Positions 15,807-23,337 of a stretch of 64,000 nucleotides of DNA are shown piece by piece (position 1 is the first letter of the stretch; the number at the start of each line of letters is the position of its first letter). Under the pieces are notes generated by a model. It ran no database searches. It was not told where the DNA came from and saw only the letters and a program-made list of their open reading frames with translations. A program made the translations under genes and the position numbers. Origin of the DNA: CADEDH01 sp039201605 (GTDB taxonomy: Bacteria; Actinomycetota; Acidimicrobiia; Acidimicrobiales; SZUA-35); contig JBCCRO010000023.1 in NCBI GenBank assembly GCA_039201605.1, positions 25,682-89,681 on the forward strand. Reading direction: 5' to 3'.

Positions 15807-16583
15807 ATGTTTCCACGACGACGCCAGACCGACACCGCCATCGGCATCGAGCTCAGGACCGACGCCGCCTACCTCGCCTTCGTCCGCATCGACGACCACA
15901 CCGTCGTCGGTCTGGGACGGGCCACCTACCAACCGGGAACGGTCGTCGGTGGCGCCGTCCGCCGCTCGGCCGCCGTGGTCGAGGCGATCGACGGCCTCCT
16001 CGACCAGGTCCGGTGGCCCACCCCGCCCGCCGTCGCCGTCGTCGCCCCACCGGTGGAGGACGCCGGGGGTGACGGGACCGTGAGCGCCCCCATCATCGAC
16101 CAGGGACCGGCCGGCACCGCCACCGCCTCGGCCCGCCACGTCGACCTCGCCGTCGACGCCATCGGACGGACCAGGACGGCCACGACCACGGTCGACGCCC
16201 TCCCCGTGGCCGCCGCCCGCTTCGCCGCCGAGGCCGAGCCCAGCCTGCCCGTGGTCTTCGCCCGGGGTGGCGGCGACGGTGCGGTCTGGCTGGCCACCGC
16301 CGGTCCGCTTGGCATCGAGATCGACCTCGATCACGAGGACGGGCTCGACGCCGTCATCACCGGGCCCGACCCGAGCCGGCTGACACCGCCGGCCTGGGGT
16401 TGCGTGAACGTGGTCTCCAAGGTGCGACGGGCCTACCCCCATCCCGGTCGCTACGTGCCCGCCGTCGGCGCCGCCTTCGCCGCCACCGGACGAGGCCCCC
16501 GGGTCAACCTGGCCGGGCCGCAGGCCATTCGCCGTAGCGGCCAGGGAGTGGAACACCGCTGGGGCGTGGAGGTGGTCCGATGA
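15807..16583 (+). CDS. PilM-like actin-fold (ASKHA) protein in the type VII operon
   Basis: I chose the ATG at 15807, following GAAGAGGGG; a longer frame from 15381 overlaps the ATPase gene. The N-terminus TAIGIELRTDAAYLAFVR resembles the first phosphate-binding hairpin of PilM-type actin-fold proteins. The late segment VPAVGAAFAATG followed by RVNLAGP resembles the end of PilM, where the chain reads through an adenosine motif and ends near the PilN interaction site. The protein is short (258 aa versus ~350), so a subdomain may be missing. No signal peptide is present, so it is cytoplasmic. Its stop overlaps the next gene (ATGA), which encodes a bitopic protein; together they mimic the PilM-PilN pair of type IV pilus systems. 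Fold assignment is tentative. Confidence 0.55.
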   Translation: MFPRRRQTDTAIGIELRTDAAYLAFVRIDDHTVVGLGRATYQPGTVVGGAVRRSAAVVEAIDGLLDQVRWPTPPAVAVVAPPVEDAGGDGTVSAPIIDQGPAGTATASARHVDLAVDAIGRTRTATTTVDALPVAAARFAAEAEPSLPVVFARGGGDGAVWLATAGPLGIEIDLDHEDGLDAVITGPDPSRLTPPAWGCVNVVSKVRRAYPHPGRYVPAVGAAFAATGRGPRVNLAGPQAIRRSGQGVEHRWGVEVVR

Positions 16584-17887
16584 CCGCCGTCGATCCCACC
16601 ACCGCCTCCGAGGCCCCCACCATCGAGGCGATCGAGGCGACCAGCCTCGTCACCACCCTGCCCCGCTCCGGCACCAGCCGCCTCCGGCTGGTTGGCCTGC
16701 CGACGGCCCTGGCCCTGGCCCTGGCGGCGGCGGTGGCCCTGGTGATCAGCGTCGGGGCCGACGACGTCCAGCCGTCCGGCCTCCAGAACAGCTTCACCCC
16801 CTCGACACTCGGGGCGGAGGTGGCCGCCCCCACCACGCAGCCCACCCTCCAGACCGAGGCCACCGATCCCGTCGGTGAGCAGCTCGACGACGAACAGCCC
16901 GAGGTGGACCCGGCGCCCTTCGGCGCCACCCGCTTCGAGCCGGTCGAGACCGCACCCGTGCTCGACACCGAGCAGCCCCTGGCCCCCGGGGAGTCGGTGA
17001 CCGTCGAGCCGGCCGACATCGTCGATCCGACGGCGACCGCCGTTGCGGTGTCCGTCACGGTCCGGGGCGCCCCCGCCACCGGAGCGCTGACCGCCGCCTT
17101 CGACGCCGGCACGGTGACCGTGGTCGACGTGGAGGCCCCGATGGTCTCGCAGCTGGCCATCGTCCCCCGCAACGGTGAGGCGCCACTGACGTTGACCGCC
17201 GCCTCGGGCGGCCGACTCACCGTCGACGTCGTGGGCCAGTTCGTGCCGAGCGAGGCCACCGCCGCCGGTCGTATCGTCGCCGTCGAACCGATCGTCATCG
17301 GTTCGCTGACCACGGCGATCGACGGCTCCTCGGCCACCTTCGCCCCGGTCGAGAACGCCGAGTTGCCCACCGGCGGTGTCGATTCGGTGCTGATCCGGAT
17401 CGCCGCCGACATCGGCGACGAGGGCGGCACGGTGCGCATCGGCCCCGACCTCGACGACCTGTCGCAGAGCCTGATGTGGGGCCCGACGACGGCCGGCGAC
17501 CGGACCCGGATGGGCCTGGCCATCGTGCCCCTCGACGAGCTGGAACAGCTGTCGCTCGACTACCAGGGCGGGGCCGAGCTGCAGGTGCAGCTGCTGGCCT
17601 ACATCACCGGCGAGGGCGCCCCGGTCTCCACCAACGGGCTGTTCGTGCCCCTCCCGGCGACCAGGCTGATCGCCACCGCCGACCGCGGCGAGACCCTCGA
17701 CGCCGCCGCCGAGCAGGCGCCCGTCCTCGATCTCGGGCCGTACCTGTCGGCCGACACCCTCATCGGCTCCGCCGCCCTGTCCGCCGACAACGGCCTCACC
17801 ATCGCCTCGGCCGAGGCGACGGGACGGCTCAGCGTCGCCCCCGACCTCGGCGGCGACGTGGAGACCATCGGCTACTTCCTCGCCTGA
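16580..17887 (+). CDS. Single-pass membrane protein with large external beta-rich domain, type VII operon
   Basis: The 435-aa product has a ~37-residue cytoplasmic N-terminus, one membrane helix at about 38-58 (GLPTALALALAAAVALVI), a Pro/Thr/Gln-rich linker, and about 300 residues of Val/Thr/Ala-rich beta sequence outside the cell. No lipobox or enzymatic motif is seen. Start overlaps the stop of the PilM-like gene by four bases, and a strong hairpin follows the stop, so this is the last gene of the operon. By position it could connect the cytoplasmic ATPase complex to the envelope, as EccB or EssB do elsewhere, or act like PilN with the upstream protein. Both are inferences. Confidence 0.65.
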   Translation: MTAVDPTTASEAPTIEAIEATSLVTTLPRSGTSRLRLVGLPTALALALAAAVALVISVGADDVQPSGLQNSFTPSTLGAEVAAPTTQPTLQTEATDPVGEQLDDEQPEVDPAPFGATRFEPVETAPVLDTEQPLAPGESVTVEPADIVDPTATAVAVSVTVRGAPATGALTAAFDAGTVTVVDVEAPMVSQLAIVPRNGEAPLTLTAASGGRLTVDVVGQFVPSEATAAGRIVAVEPIVIGSLTTAIDGSSATFAPVENAELPTGGVDSVLIRIAADIGDEGGTVRIGPDLDDLSQSLMWGPTTAGDRTRMGLAIVPLDELEQLSLDYQGGAELQVQLLAYITGEGAPVSTNGLFVPLPATRLIATADRGETLDAAAEQAPVLDLGPYLSADTLIGSAALSADNGLTIASAEATGRLSVAPDLGGDVETIGYFLA

Positions 17888-17892
17888 GATCG

Positions 17893-17939
17893 GCGTCCGG
17901 GTCCCGGGGTCCCTCCTCTTCGTCCCGGGATCCGGACGC
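17893..17939. terminator. Bidirectional terminator-like hairpin ending the type VII operon
   Basis: A 16-bp stem (GCGTCCGGGTCCCGGG at 17893-17908 with its partner at 17924-17939, one G-U pair) and a 15-base loop lie six bases past the operon stop. The next gene is convergent (18023-18349), so the structure can serve both directions. There is no U-run, as is common in GC-rich actinobacteria. Confidence 0.75.
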
Positions 17940-18022
17940 ACACCTGTCGATGCGGTCGGTCGAGACGGTCGACCGACGTCGTCATCGGCGTCGTCATCGG
18001 CGCCGCCGGTGAGCGGGGCCGA

Positions 18023-18349
18023 TCAGCCGTTGGGGGTGGCCACCACCGCGGTGCCGTAGGCCAGGATCTCGGCCCCGGCGCCCATGACGTCGGCGGTGGT
18101 GTAGCGGACGTTGACCACGGCGTTGGCCCCCATGGCCTGGGCCTCGGCCTGGAGCCGCTGCATGGCCTCGACGCGGGCCTCGCTCATCATCTCGGTGTAG
18201 CCGCTGATCTCGCCGCCCACGATCGACTTGAGACCGGCGCCGATGTCGCGGCCGAGGTGCTTGGTGCGGACGGTGTTGCCCTGGGCCACGCCGATGGCCT
18301 GGGTGATGGTGTGTCCGGGGATGGTTTCGGTGTTGACGACCATGATCAT
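18023..18349 (-). CDS. YbjQ / UPF0145 family protein
   Basis: The 108-aa length is normal for this family (about 105-110). Typical features are the VVNTETIPG opening, a GxxxGNTVRTKHLGRD segment, GGEISGYTEMM, and a late GANAVVNVRY strand. Members form a pentameric ring and are annotated as heavy-metal-binding-like, but the biochemical role is unsettled. Two in-frame ATGs (18349 and 18343) are possible and neither has a clear ribosome site. The gene is alone, convergent with the secretion operon and divergent from the LLM oxidoreductase, so its function is not tied to either. Confidence 0.85.
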   Translation of the reverse strand: MIMVVNTETIPGHTITQAIGVAQGNTVRTKHLGRDIGAGLKSIVGGEISGYTEMMSEARVEAMQRLQAEAQAMGANAVVNVRYTTADVMGAGAEILAYGTAVVATPNG

Positions 18350-18410
18350 GACTGGGCAACGTACCCGCCACGCCGGGGGTTCCCAGGGAGGGGCTCGTAG
18401 AGTCGGAGCC

Positions 18411-19358
18411 ATGACTCGACCCTTCCGCTTCGGTGTCCAGACCAAGTCCGTGTCCAGCCGATCCGAATGGGTGGAGCTGGTCCGCAAGATCGAGGACCGG
18501 GGCTATGCCACGGTCACCATGCCCGACCACTTCGACGACCAGCTGGCCCCGATCGTGGCCCTGATGGCCGCCGCCGACGTCACCGAGGAGCTGCGCCTCG
18601 GTGCCCTGGTGTGGTGCAACGACTACCGGCATCCCGTGGTGTTCGCCAAGGAGGCCGCCACCCTCGACCTGCTGTCCGAGGGCCGCCTGGAGCTCGGCAT
18701 CGGAGCCGGGTGGATGATCTCGGACTACGACGAGGCGGGCATGACCTATGACCGCGCCGGGGTCCGCATCGAGCGGATGACCGAGGCGATCGAGGTGCTC
18801 AAGGGCCTCTTCGCCGACGGCGCCTTCTCCTACAAGGGCGAGCACTACCGGATCACCGAGCTCGACGGCACGCCCAAGCCTCACCAGAAGCCCCACCCCC
18901 CGTTCCTGATCGGTGGTGGCGGGCCCCGCATGCTCCGCCTGGCGGCGCGCCTCGGCGACATCGTCGGCGTCAACCCCAACCTGGCCGCCGGGGCCATCAC
19001 CCCCGAGGTGGCCTCCGACGCCACCGCCGAGAAGTTCCTCGAGAAGATCGACTGGGTGCGCGACGGGGCCGGCGACCGGTTCGACGACATCGAGCTGCAA
19101 CTCCGCACCTTCATCGTGTCGGTGACCGGCAGCGCCGCCGAGGCCGACACCATGGTCGACGCCATGACCGGGGCCGGAGGGATCGCCCTCAGCCCCGAGC
19201 AGGCCAAGGCCTCACCCCTCGCCCTCGTCGGCACCCCGGAGATGATCGCCGAGACCCTCCGGGAGCGCCGGGAGACCTTCGGCTTCAGCTACATCATCGT
19301 CGGCCAGGACGAGTACGAGGCCTTCGCCCCGGTCGTTGCCGAGCTGGCCGGCACCTGA
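18411..19358 (+). CDS. LLM-class F420-dependent oxidoreductase
   Basis: This is a 315-aa single-domain TIM-barrel protein of the luciferase-like monooxygenase class, which in actinobacteria usually binds coenzyme F420. Family features are the FGVQTKS first strand, SEGRLELGIGAGW, a segment with MTYDRAGVRIERM.EAI, a PPFLIGGGGPRML phosphate-binding region, and a C-terminal GTPEMIAETL segment. It matches the subgroup annotated as F420-dependent LLM oxidoreductases (TIGR03621-like). Start is the ATG at 18411; a longer upstream frame from 18228 overlaps the divergent gene. The substrate cannot be told from sequence. It is monocistronic, with 60 bases to the divergent YbjQ gene. Confidence 0.88.
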   Translation: MTRPFRFGVQTKSVSSRSEWVELVRKIEDRGYATVTMPDHFDDQLAPIVALMAAADVTEELRLGALVWCNDYRHPVVFAKEAATLDLLSEGRLELGIGAGWMISDYDEAGMTYDRAGVRIERMTEAIEVLKGLFADGAFSYKGEHYRITELDGTPKPHQKPHPPFLIGGGGPRMLRLAARLGDIVGVNPNLAAGAITPEVASDATAEKFLEKIDWVRDGAGDRFDDIELQLRTFIVSVTGSAAEADTMVDAMTGAGGIALSPEQAKASPLALVGTPEMIAETLRERRETFGFSYIIVGQDEYEAFAPVVAELAGT

Positions 19359-19435
19359 CGGGAGGCCGGAGCGGGCCCACGGCGGGCTCACCGCCGACGG
19401 GAAGTCGGCGGCCGGTCTCGGCGGTTGAGACACCC

Positions 19436-19978
19436 ATGACCATCACGATGTACGGCGCCGACTGGTGCGGAGACTGCCTGAGGGCCAAGGCCTATTTCGC
19501 CGAGCACGACGTGGCCTACGACTACGTCAACCTCGAAGAGCATCCCGAGGCGGCCGACATCGTCCTCGAACGCAACAACGGCCTCAAGCGGATCCCGGTG
19601 ATCGTCTTCCCCGACGACACCCACCTCACCGAGCCGTCCAACGAGGCTCTGGCGGCCAAGTTGGCCGAGTTGGCCGACGGCCCGGCGCCCACACCGGCCT
19701 TCGCCGTGACCGAGGACGTCGACGGGGGCCGCTTCGAGCTGCGGCGGGACGGCGACCTGGTGAGCTTTGCCAGCTACCGCCAGCAGGGTGAGACCGTGAT
19801 CGTGCCCCACGTGGAGACCCTTCCCGACCACCGGGGTCAGGGCTACGCCGGCCGCCTCATGGACGGGGTGCTGGCTCTGCTGCGGGAGTCCGGGCGGACG
19901 ATCACCCCGCTGTGCCCCTTCGCCGCCGGTCACGTTCGGGACAATCCCGAGCATCACGACCTGCTGGCCACTCGCTGA
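19436..19978 (+). CDS. Glutaredoxin/mycoredoxin-like domain fused to a small GNAT-like acetyltransferase
   Basis: Residues 1-80 are a glutaredoxin fold with the redox pair in WCGDC (Cys11, Cys14) and the cis-proline segment RIPVIVFPD, as in mycoredoxins, which reduce mycothiol-mixed disulfides. Residues 90-180 match the short YidJ/GCN5-related family PF14542: FELRRDGDLVSFASYR, HVETLPDHRGQGYAGRLMDG (acetyl-CoA loop) and ITPLCPFAAGHVRDNPEHHDLL with its invariant Cys. Each half is complete, so this is a real fusion of two normally separate small proteins. The ATG at 19436 has no strong ribosome site. A hairpin follows the stop. The combination suggests thiol-linked acyl chemistry, but that is inference. 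Confidence 0.85.
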   Translation: MTITMYGADWCGDCLRAKAYFAEHDVAYDYVNLEEHPEAADIVLERNNGLKRIPVIVFPDDTHLTEPSNEALAAKLAELADGPAPTPAFAVTEDVDGGRFELRRDGDLVSFASYRQQGETVIVPHVETLPDHRGQGYAGRLMDGVLALLRESGRTITPLCPFAAGHVRDNPEHHDLLATR

Positions 19979-20041
19979 CCCACGTCGGTCGCCGCCGGTG
20001 CGAGCGGGCCTCGTGCGATCCGGCGACGGCCCAAACCCCGA

Positions 20042-20069
20042 GGACCCGGAAACAGCGATTTCCGGGTCC
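20042..20069. terminator. Hairpin downstream of the glutaredoxin fusion gene
   Basis: An 11-bp perfect stem, GGACCCGGAAA at 20042-20052 and its complement at 20059-20069, with a six-base loop, lies 64 bases past the stop at 19978. It is a good intrinsic-terminator stem without a clear U-run. Confidence 0.65.
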
Positions 20070-20116
20070 CCGGGCTTGCGGCGGGTCGCCCACAGTGAAG
20101 ACGCAGGGACGGGCCG

Positions 20117-20163
20117 CCATGGGCTGGGTGGATACACCCATGGAGCTGCTCCTATTGCCATGG
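20117..20163. promoter_or_regulatory. Three CCATGG palindromes at two-helical-turn spacing upstream of the sigma-like gene
   Basis: CCATGG occurs at 20117-20122, 20138-20143 and 20158-20163, 21 and 20 bases apart, so all three face the same side of the helix. The last site ends 44 bases before the GTG start at 20207. The arrangement suggests an operator for a cooperatively binding regulator, possibly the sigma-like protein's own control. No known regulator is assigned. Confidence 0.35.
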
Positions 20164-20206
20164 CGGTACGAGCGGGTGAAACTGCGCCGATGCAAGGGAA
20201 GCGCCC

Positions 20207-21418
20207 GTGACGGCGACCCGCCATTCCCAACCCGCCGCTGACGAGACATCCGTACTCACCGCCGCTGCCGAGCACGAGCCGAACGCGCTCCTACGGCTGA
20301 ACGCCCGGTATCTCGGCCCCCTCACCGCGTTCGCCGACGCGCAGGGGGCCCACGACCCGGAGGCGGTGGCCAACCAGGCTCTGTTCGACGGCATCGAAGC
20401 GATCCCGAGCCTTCGCTCCCAGACGGAGCCTGCGTTCCGCTCCTACCTGTATCGCTGCGTCGTCAACCGGGTCCGCAGTGAGCACCGTCGACGGTCGGTC
20501 ACGACCGTCCACCTCGATCCGGAGCGGCACGCCTCGCACGAGCCGTCGATCACGTTCCTCGACGAGGAATCGGGCTGGCTGCCCCAGGCCCTCGATTCCC
20601 TCAGCGAACGCCAGCGGCTCGTCGTCATCGAGCGGTTCCAGCGGGGCAGCACGATCGCCGAGACCGCCCACCGGCTCGAGACGACACCGGACGCGGTGAA
20701 GAACCTGCAGGTTCGGGCACTGACCGGGATCCGTCGCTGGCTGCTCGCCGCCGGGCTGGCGGCGGTGGTGATCGTGGCCCTCATCGTCGGTGTCGCCCTC
20801 AGCCAAAGAGACCAGCTCATCGAGCCGGCCGACCCGGACCCACCCGTCGAGCGGGCGCCCCTGTCGAAGCAGATCGGCCCCGGTCCCACACCGGACGTGA
20901 GCGTCCGCGATGGGCGGGTGGCGCTGACCGACCCGGCCGGAAACGGCGTCACCACCCCGCCCGGGCCCACAGAGCCGGGCGGGGTCGACGCGGCGGCCGT
21001 CTCGCCGGGGACGTCGACCGGCGATGGTGCCATCACCGACAGCGGTGCCACGCCGGGACCGGGGACCTCGGTCAGCCCGGACACCGCATCCTCGGGCTCG
21101 GCCCCCGCTCCGGCGGCGTCGAGTCCCACCACCACCGCCACGACGACCGCTGACGCCGGTGGGCCCGGCGCCCCGGAGTCGAACGGCGCCGCCACGACCA
21201 CCACCGTCGGCCAGAGCAGCGGTCCGGGTGAGGGGCAGGGCCCGGGCAGAGGGCAGGGCCCCGGCAAGGGTGACGGCAAGGGCAAGGGCGCAGGAAAGGG
21301 CGACGGCAAAGGAAAGGGCCCGGGCAAGGGCGACGGCAAAGGAAAGGGCAAAGGCGCCGGGAAGGGCGACGGTCCGGGCAAGGGGAAGGGCAATGGTCCC
21401 CGCCAGGGACGGCGCTAG
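20207..21418 (+). CDS. ECF sigma-factor-like protein fused to a membrane helix and a Gly/Lys-rich external tail
   Basis: Residues about 25-95 look like sigma region 2 and residues about 125-175 like sigma region 4, with a helix-turn-helix in GSTIAETAHRLETTPDAVKNL. A single membrane helix follows at about 178-201 (LLAAGLAAVVIVALIVGVAL). The rest (about 200 residues) should lie outside: a Thr/Ser/Pro/Gly-rich stretch, then a tail of repeating Gly, Lys and Asp with almost nothing else. No adjacent anti-sigma gene is present; tethering may replace one, with release needing proteolysis (inference). GTG start with AAGGGAAG about ten bases upstream. Some actinobacterial ECF proteins carry C-terminal membrane extensions; the Gly/Lys tail is unusual. 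Direct DNA binding is plausible but unproven. Confidence 0.8.
   Translation: MTATRHSQPAADETSVLTAAAEHEPNALLRLNARYLGPLTAFADAQGAHDPEAVANQALFDGIEAIPSLRSQTEPAFRSYLYRCVVNRVRSEHRRRSVTTVHLDPERHASHEPSITFLDEESGWLPQALDSLSERQRLVVIERFQRGSTIAETAHRLETTPDAVKNLQVRALTGIRRWLLAAGLAAVVIVALIVGVALSQRDQLIEPADPDPPVERAPLSKQIGPGPTPDVSVRDGRVALTDPAGNGVTTPPGPTEPGGVDAAAVSPGTSTGDGAITDSGATPGPGTSVSPDTASSGSAPAPAASSPTTTATTTADAGGPGAPESNGAATTTTVGQSSGPGEGQGPGRGQGPGKGDGKGKGAGKGDGKGKGPGKGDGKGKGKGAGKGDGPGKGKGNGPRQGRR
21235..21415 (+). repeat. Imperfect tandem repeat encoding the Gly-Lys-Asp tail
   Basis: Short units such as GGCAAGGGCGACGGCAA recur in register about every 24-36 bases and encode GKGDGKGKG-like blocks. The repeat keeps frame to the stop and ends in Pro-Arg-Gln-Gly-Arg-Arg. 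Such tracts change length easily by slippage. Confidence 0.75.
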
Positions 21419-21566
21419 GGCCAGGACCCGCAGGCGCCGGTCCGACCAGCCTTGGCGCCACCGGGAAGAGCACATGCCCGACGGTGTCGGGGGCGGCCGA
21501 CGCCGATAGGAGCCGACGGTCGATAATCCGCCGGGCCGGGTGACGGGCCGTGACTACAGTCCCGCC

Positions 21567-23291
21567 ATGGGAAGCCTCGAAGCCGACCTCCGGCACCGCC
21601 TGCAATCAGCCTTCACCGCCGTGGCCGGCGACGGCGCCGACGCCGCCCTCCGTCGATCGAAGGTGGCCGACTACCAGGCCGACGGTGCGCTGGCTTTGGG
21701 GGGCCGGCTCGGTCGGGTACCCCGCCGGATCGCCGAGGAGGTCGTGGCCGCCGCCGATCTCACCCCCCTCTGCCGCCACGTCGAGGTGGCGGGCCCGGGC
21801 TTCATCAATCTGACGATCGCTGACGATACCCTCGGCGCCCGGGCCACTGCGGCCCTCACCGACGAGCGCCTCAGGGTCGAGCTGACGGCGGCGCCGCAGC
21901 GCATCATCGTCGACTACTCGGCGCCCAACGTGGCCAAGGAGATGCACGTCGGGCACCTGCGGTCCACCGTGATCGGCGACGCCCTCGTCCGGTTGCTCGA
22001 GTGGGTGGGCCACGACGTCCGGCGGGAGAACCACATCGGCGACTGGGGCACCCCGTTCGGCATGCTGATCGAGCACCTGGTCGACGTGGAGGAGACCGAC
22101 GGCGCCGGTGGCCGCTCGGCTGCCGAGCTGACGGCGTTCTACCGGGCCGCCTCTACCAAGTTCGCCGACGACCCCGACTTCGCCCGGCGAGCCCGGGAAC
22201 GGGTCGTACTCCTCCAGAACGGCGACGGCGAGACCCGCGAGCTGTGGAGCCGGCTGGTGGCGTCCTCGATGGTGTACTTCGGCGAGGTCTACCGCCGTCT
22301 CGACGTCCGCCTGGCCTCCGACGACGTCGTCGGCGAGAGCCACTACCACGATGACCTGCCCGCAACGGTGGCCGAACTCGACGGGCTCGGCCTTCTCAGT
22401 GACAGCGACGGCGCCCTGTGCGTGTTCCCGGACGGGTTCAGCAACCGCCACGGCGACCCGCTGCCCCTGATCGTGCAGAAGAGCGACGGCGGCTTCGGCT
22501 ACGCCTCCACCGATCTCGCCACCATCCGCCAGCGGTTCGGTGAACTCGGCGCCGATCGCGTCCTCTACGTGGTCGGGCTGCCCCAGCGGCAGCACCTGGA
22601 GATGGTCTTCGCCGCCGCCCGGCAGGCCGGTTGGCTGACCGACGACCGCGAGGCGGTCCACGTCGGCTTCGGTTCGGTCCTCGATCGGGACCGGCGGCTC
22701 CTGCGCTCCCGGTCGGGCGAGGCCGTGACCCTGACCGACCTCCTCGACGAGGCCCTTCGACGGGCGGCGGCCGCCGTGGCCGACAAGAGCCCCGACCTCA
22801 CCCCCGAGGAACAGACCGTCGTGGCGACCCAGGTCGGCATCGGAGCCGTGAAGTACGCCGACCTCGCCAACGAGCGCCACAAGGACTATGTCTTCGACTA
22901 CGACCGCATGGTGGCCTTCGAGGGAGCGACGGCCCCGTACATCCAGTACGCCCATGCTCGGATCCACAGCATCTCCCGGCGCGGCGGCGTCGACCTCGCG
23001 GCGGTGACCGGGCCCGTCGTCATCGGTCACCGGCGCGAGCATGAGCTGGCCCTGGAACTACTGGGGTTTCCCGACGTCGTCGCCAACGCGGCCGACTCGC
23101 TCGAACTCCACCCCCTGTGCCGCCATCTGCACGACGTGGCCGTCGCCTTCTCGTCGTTCTACGACGACTGCCCGGTGCTCGGGGCCGAGCCCGAGGTCCG
23201 CCGGGCCCGCCTCGCCCTCTGCCTGCTGACCGCCCGCACGCTGGCCCAGGGCCTCGACCTGCTGGGGATCGCCGCCCCGCGACGGATGTGA
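21567..23291 (+). CDS. argS: Arginyl-tRNA synthetase
   Basis: This class I synthetase charges tRNA-Arg. The 574-aa length is normal. Features in order: the N-terminal Add-1 domain that ends GPGFINLTI; the HIGH signature as HVGHLRSTVIGD near residue 127; ENHIGDWGTPFGMLIEHL; a KMSKS-equivalent loop LRSRSGEAVTL, degenerate as usual for ArgS; and the C-terminal anticodon-binding domain with YAHARIHSI. I chose the ATG at 21567; an in-frame GTG at 21540 is also possible. It stands alone, convergent with helD. Confidence 0.97.
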   Translation: MGSLEADLRHRLQSAFTAVAGDGADAALRRSKVADYQADGALALGGRLGRVPRRIAEEVVAAADLTPLCRHVEVAGPGFINLTIADDTLGARATAALTDERLRVELTAAPQRIIVDYSAPNVAKEMHVGHLRSTVIGDALVRLLEWVGHDVRRENHIGDWGTPFGMLIEHLVDVEETDGAGGRSAAELTAFYRAASTKFADDPDFARRARERVVLLQNGDGETRELWSRLVASSMVYFGEVYRRLDVRLASDDVVGESHYHDDLPATVAELDGLGLLSDSDGALCVFPDGFSNRHGDPLPLIVQKSDGGFGYASTDLATIRQRFGELGADRVLYVVGLPQRQHLEMVFAAARQAGWLTDDREAVHVGFGSVLDRDRRLLRSRSGEAVTLTDLLDEALRRAAAAVADKSPDLTPEEQTVVATQVGIGAVKYADLANERHKDYVFDYDRMVAFEGATAPYIQYAHARIHSISRRGGVDLAAVTGPVVIGHRREHELALELLGFPDVVANAADSLELHPLCRHLHDVAVAFSSFYDDCPVLGAEPEVRRARLALCLLTARTLAQGLDLLGIAAPRRM

Positions 23292-23337
23292 AGGCCGGGG
23301 GCCACCCACCGCCGAGATCGTCAGCGGCGGAACGCCG

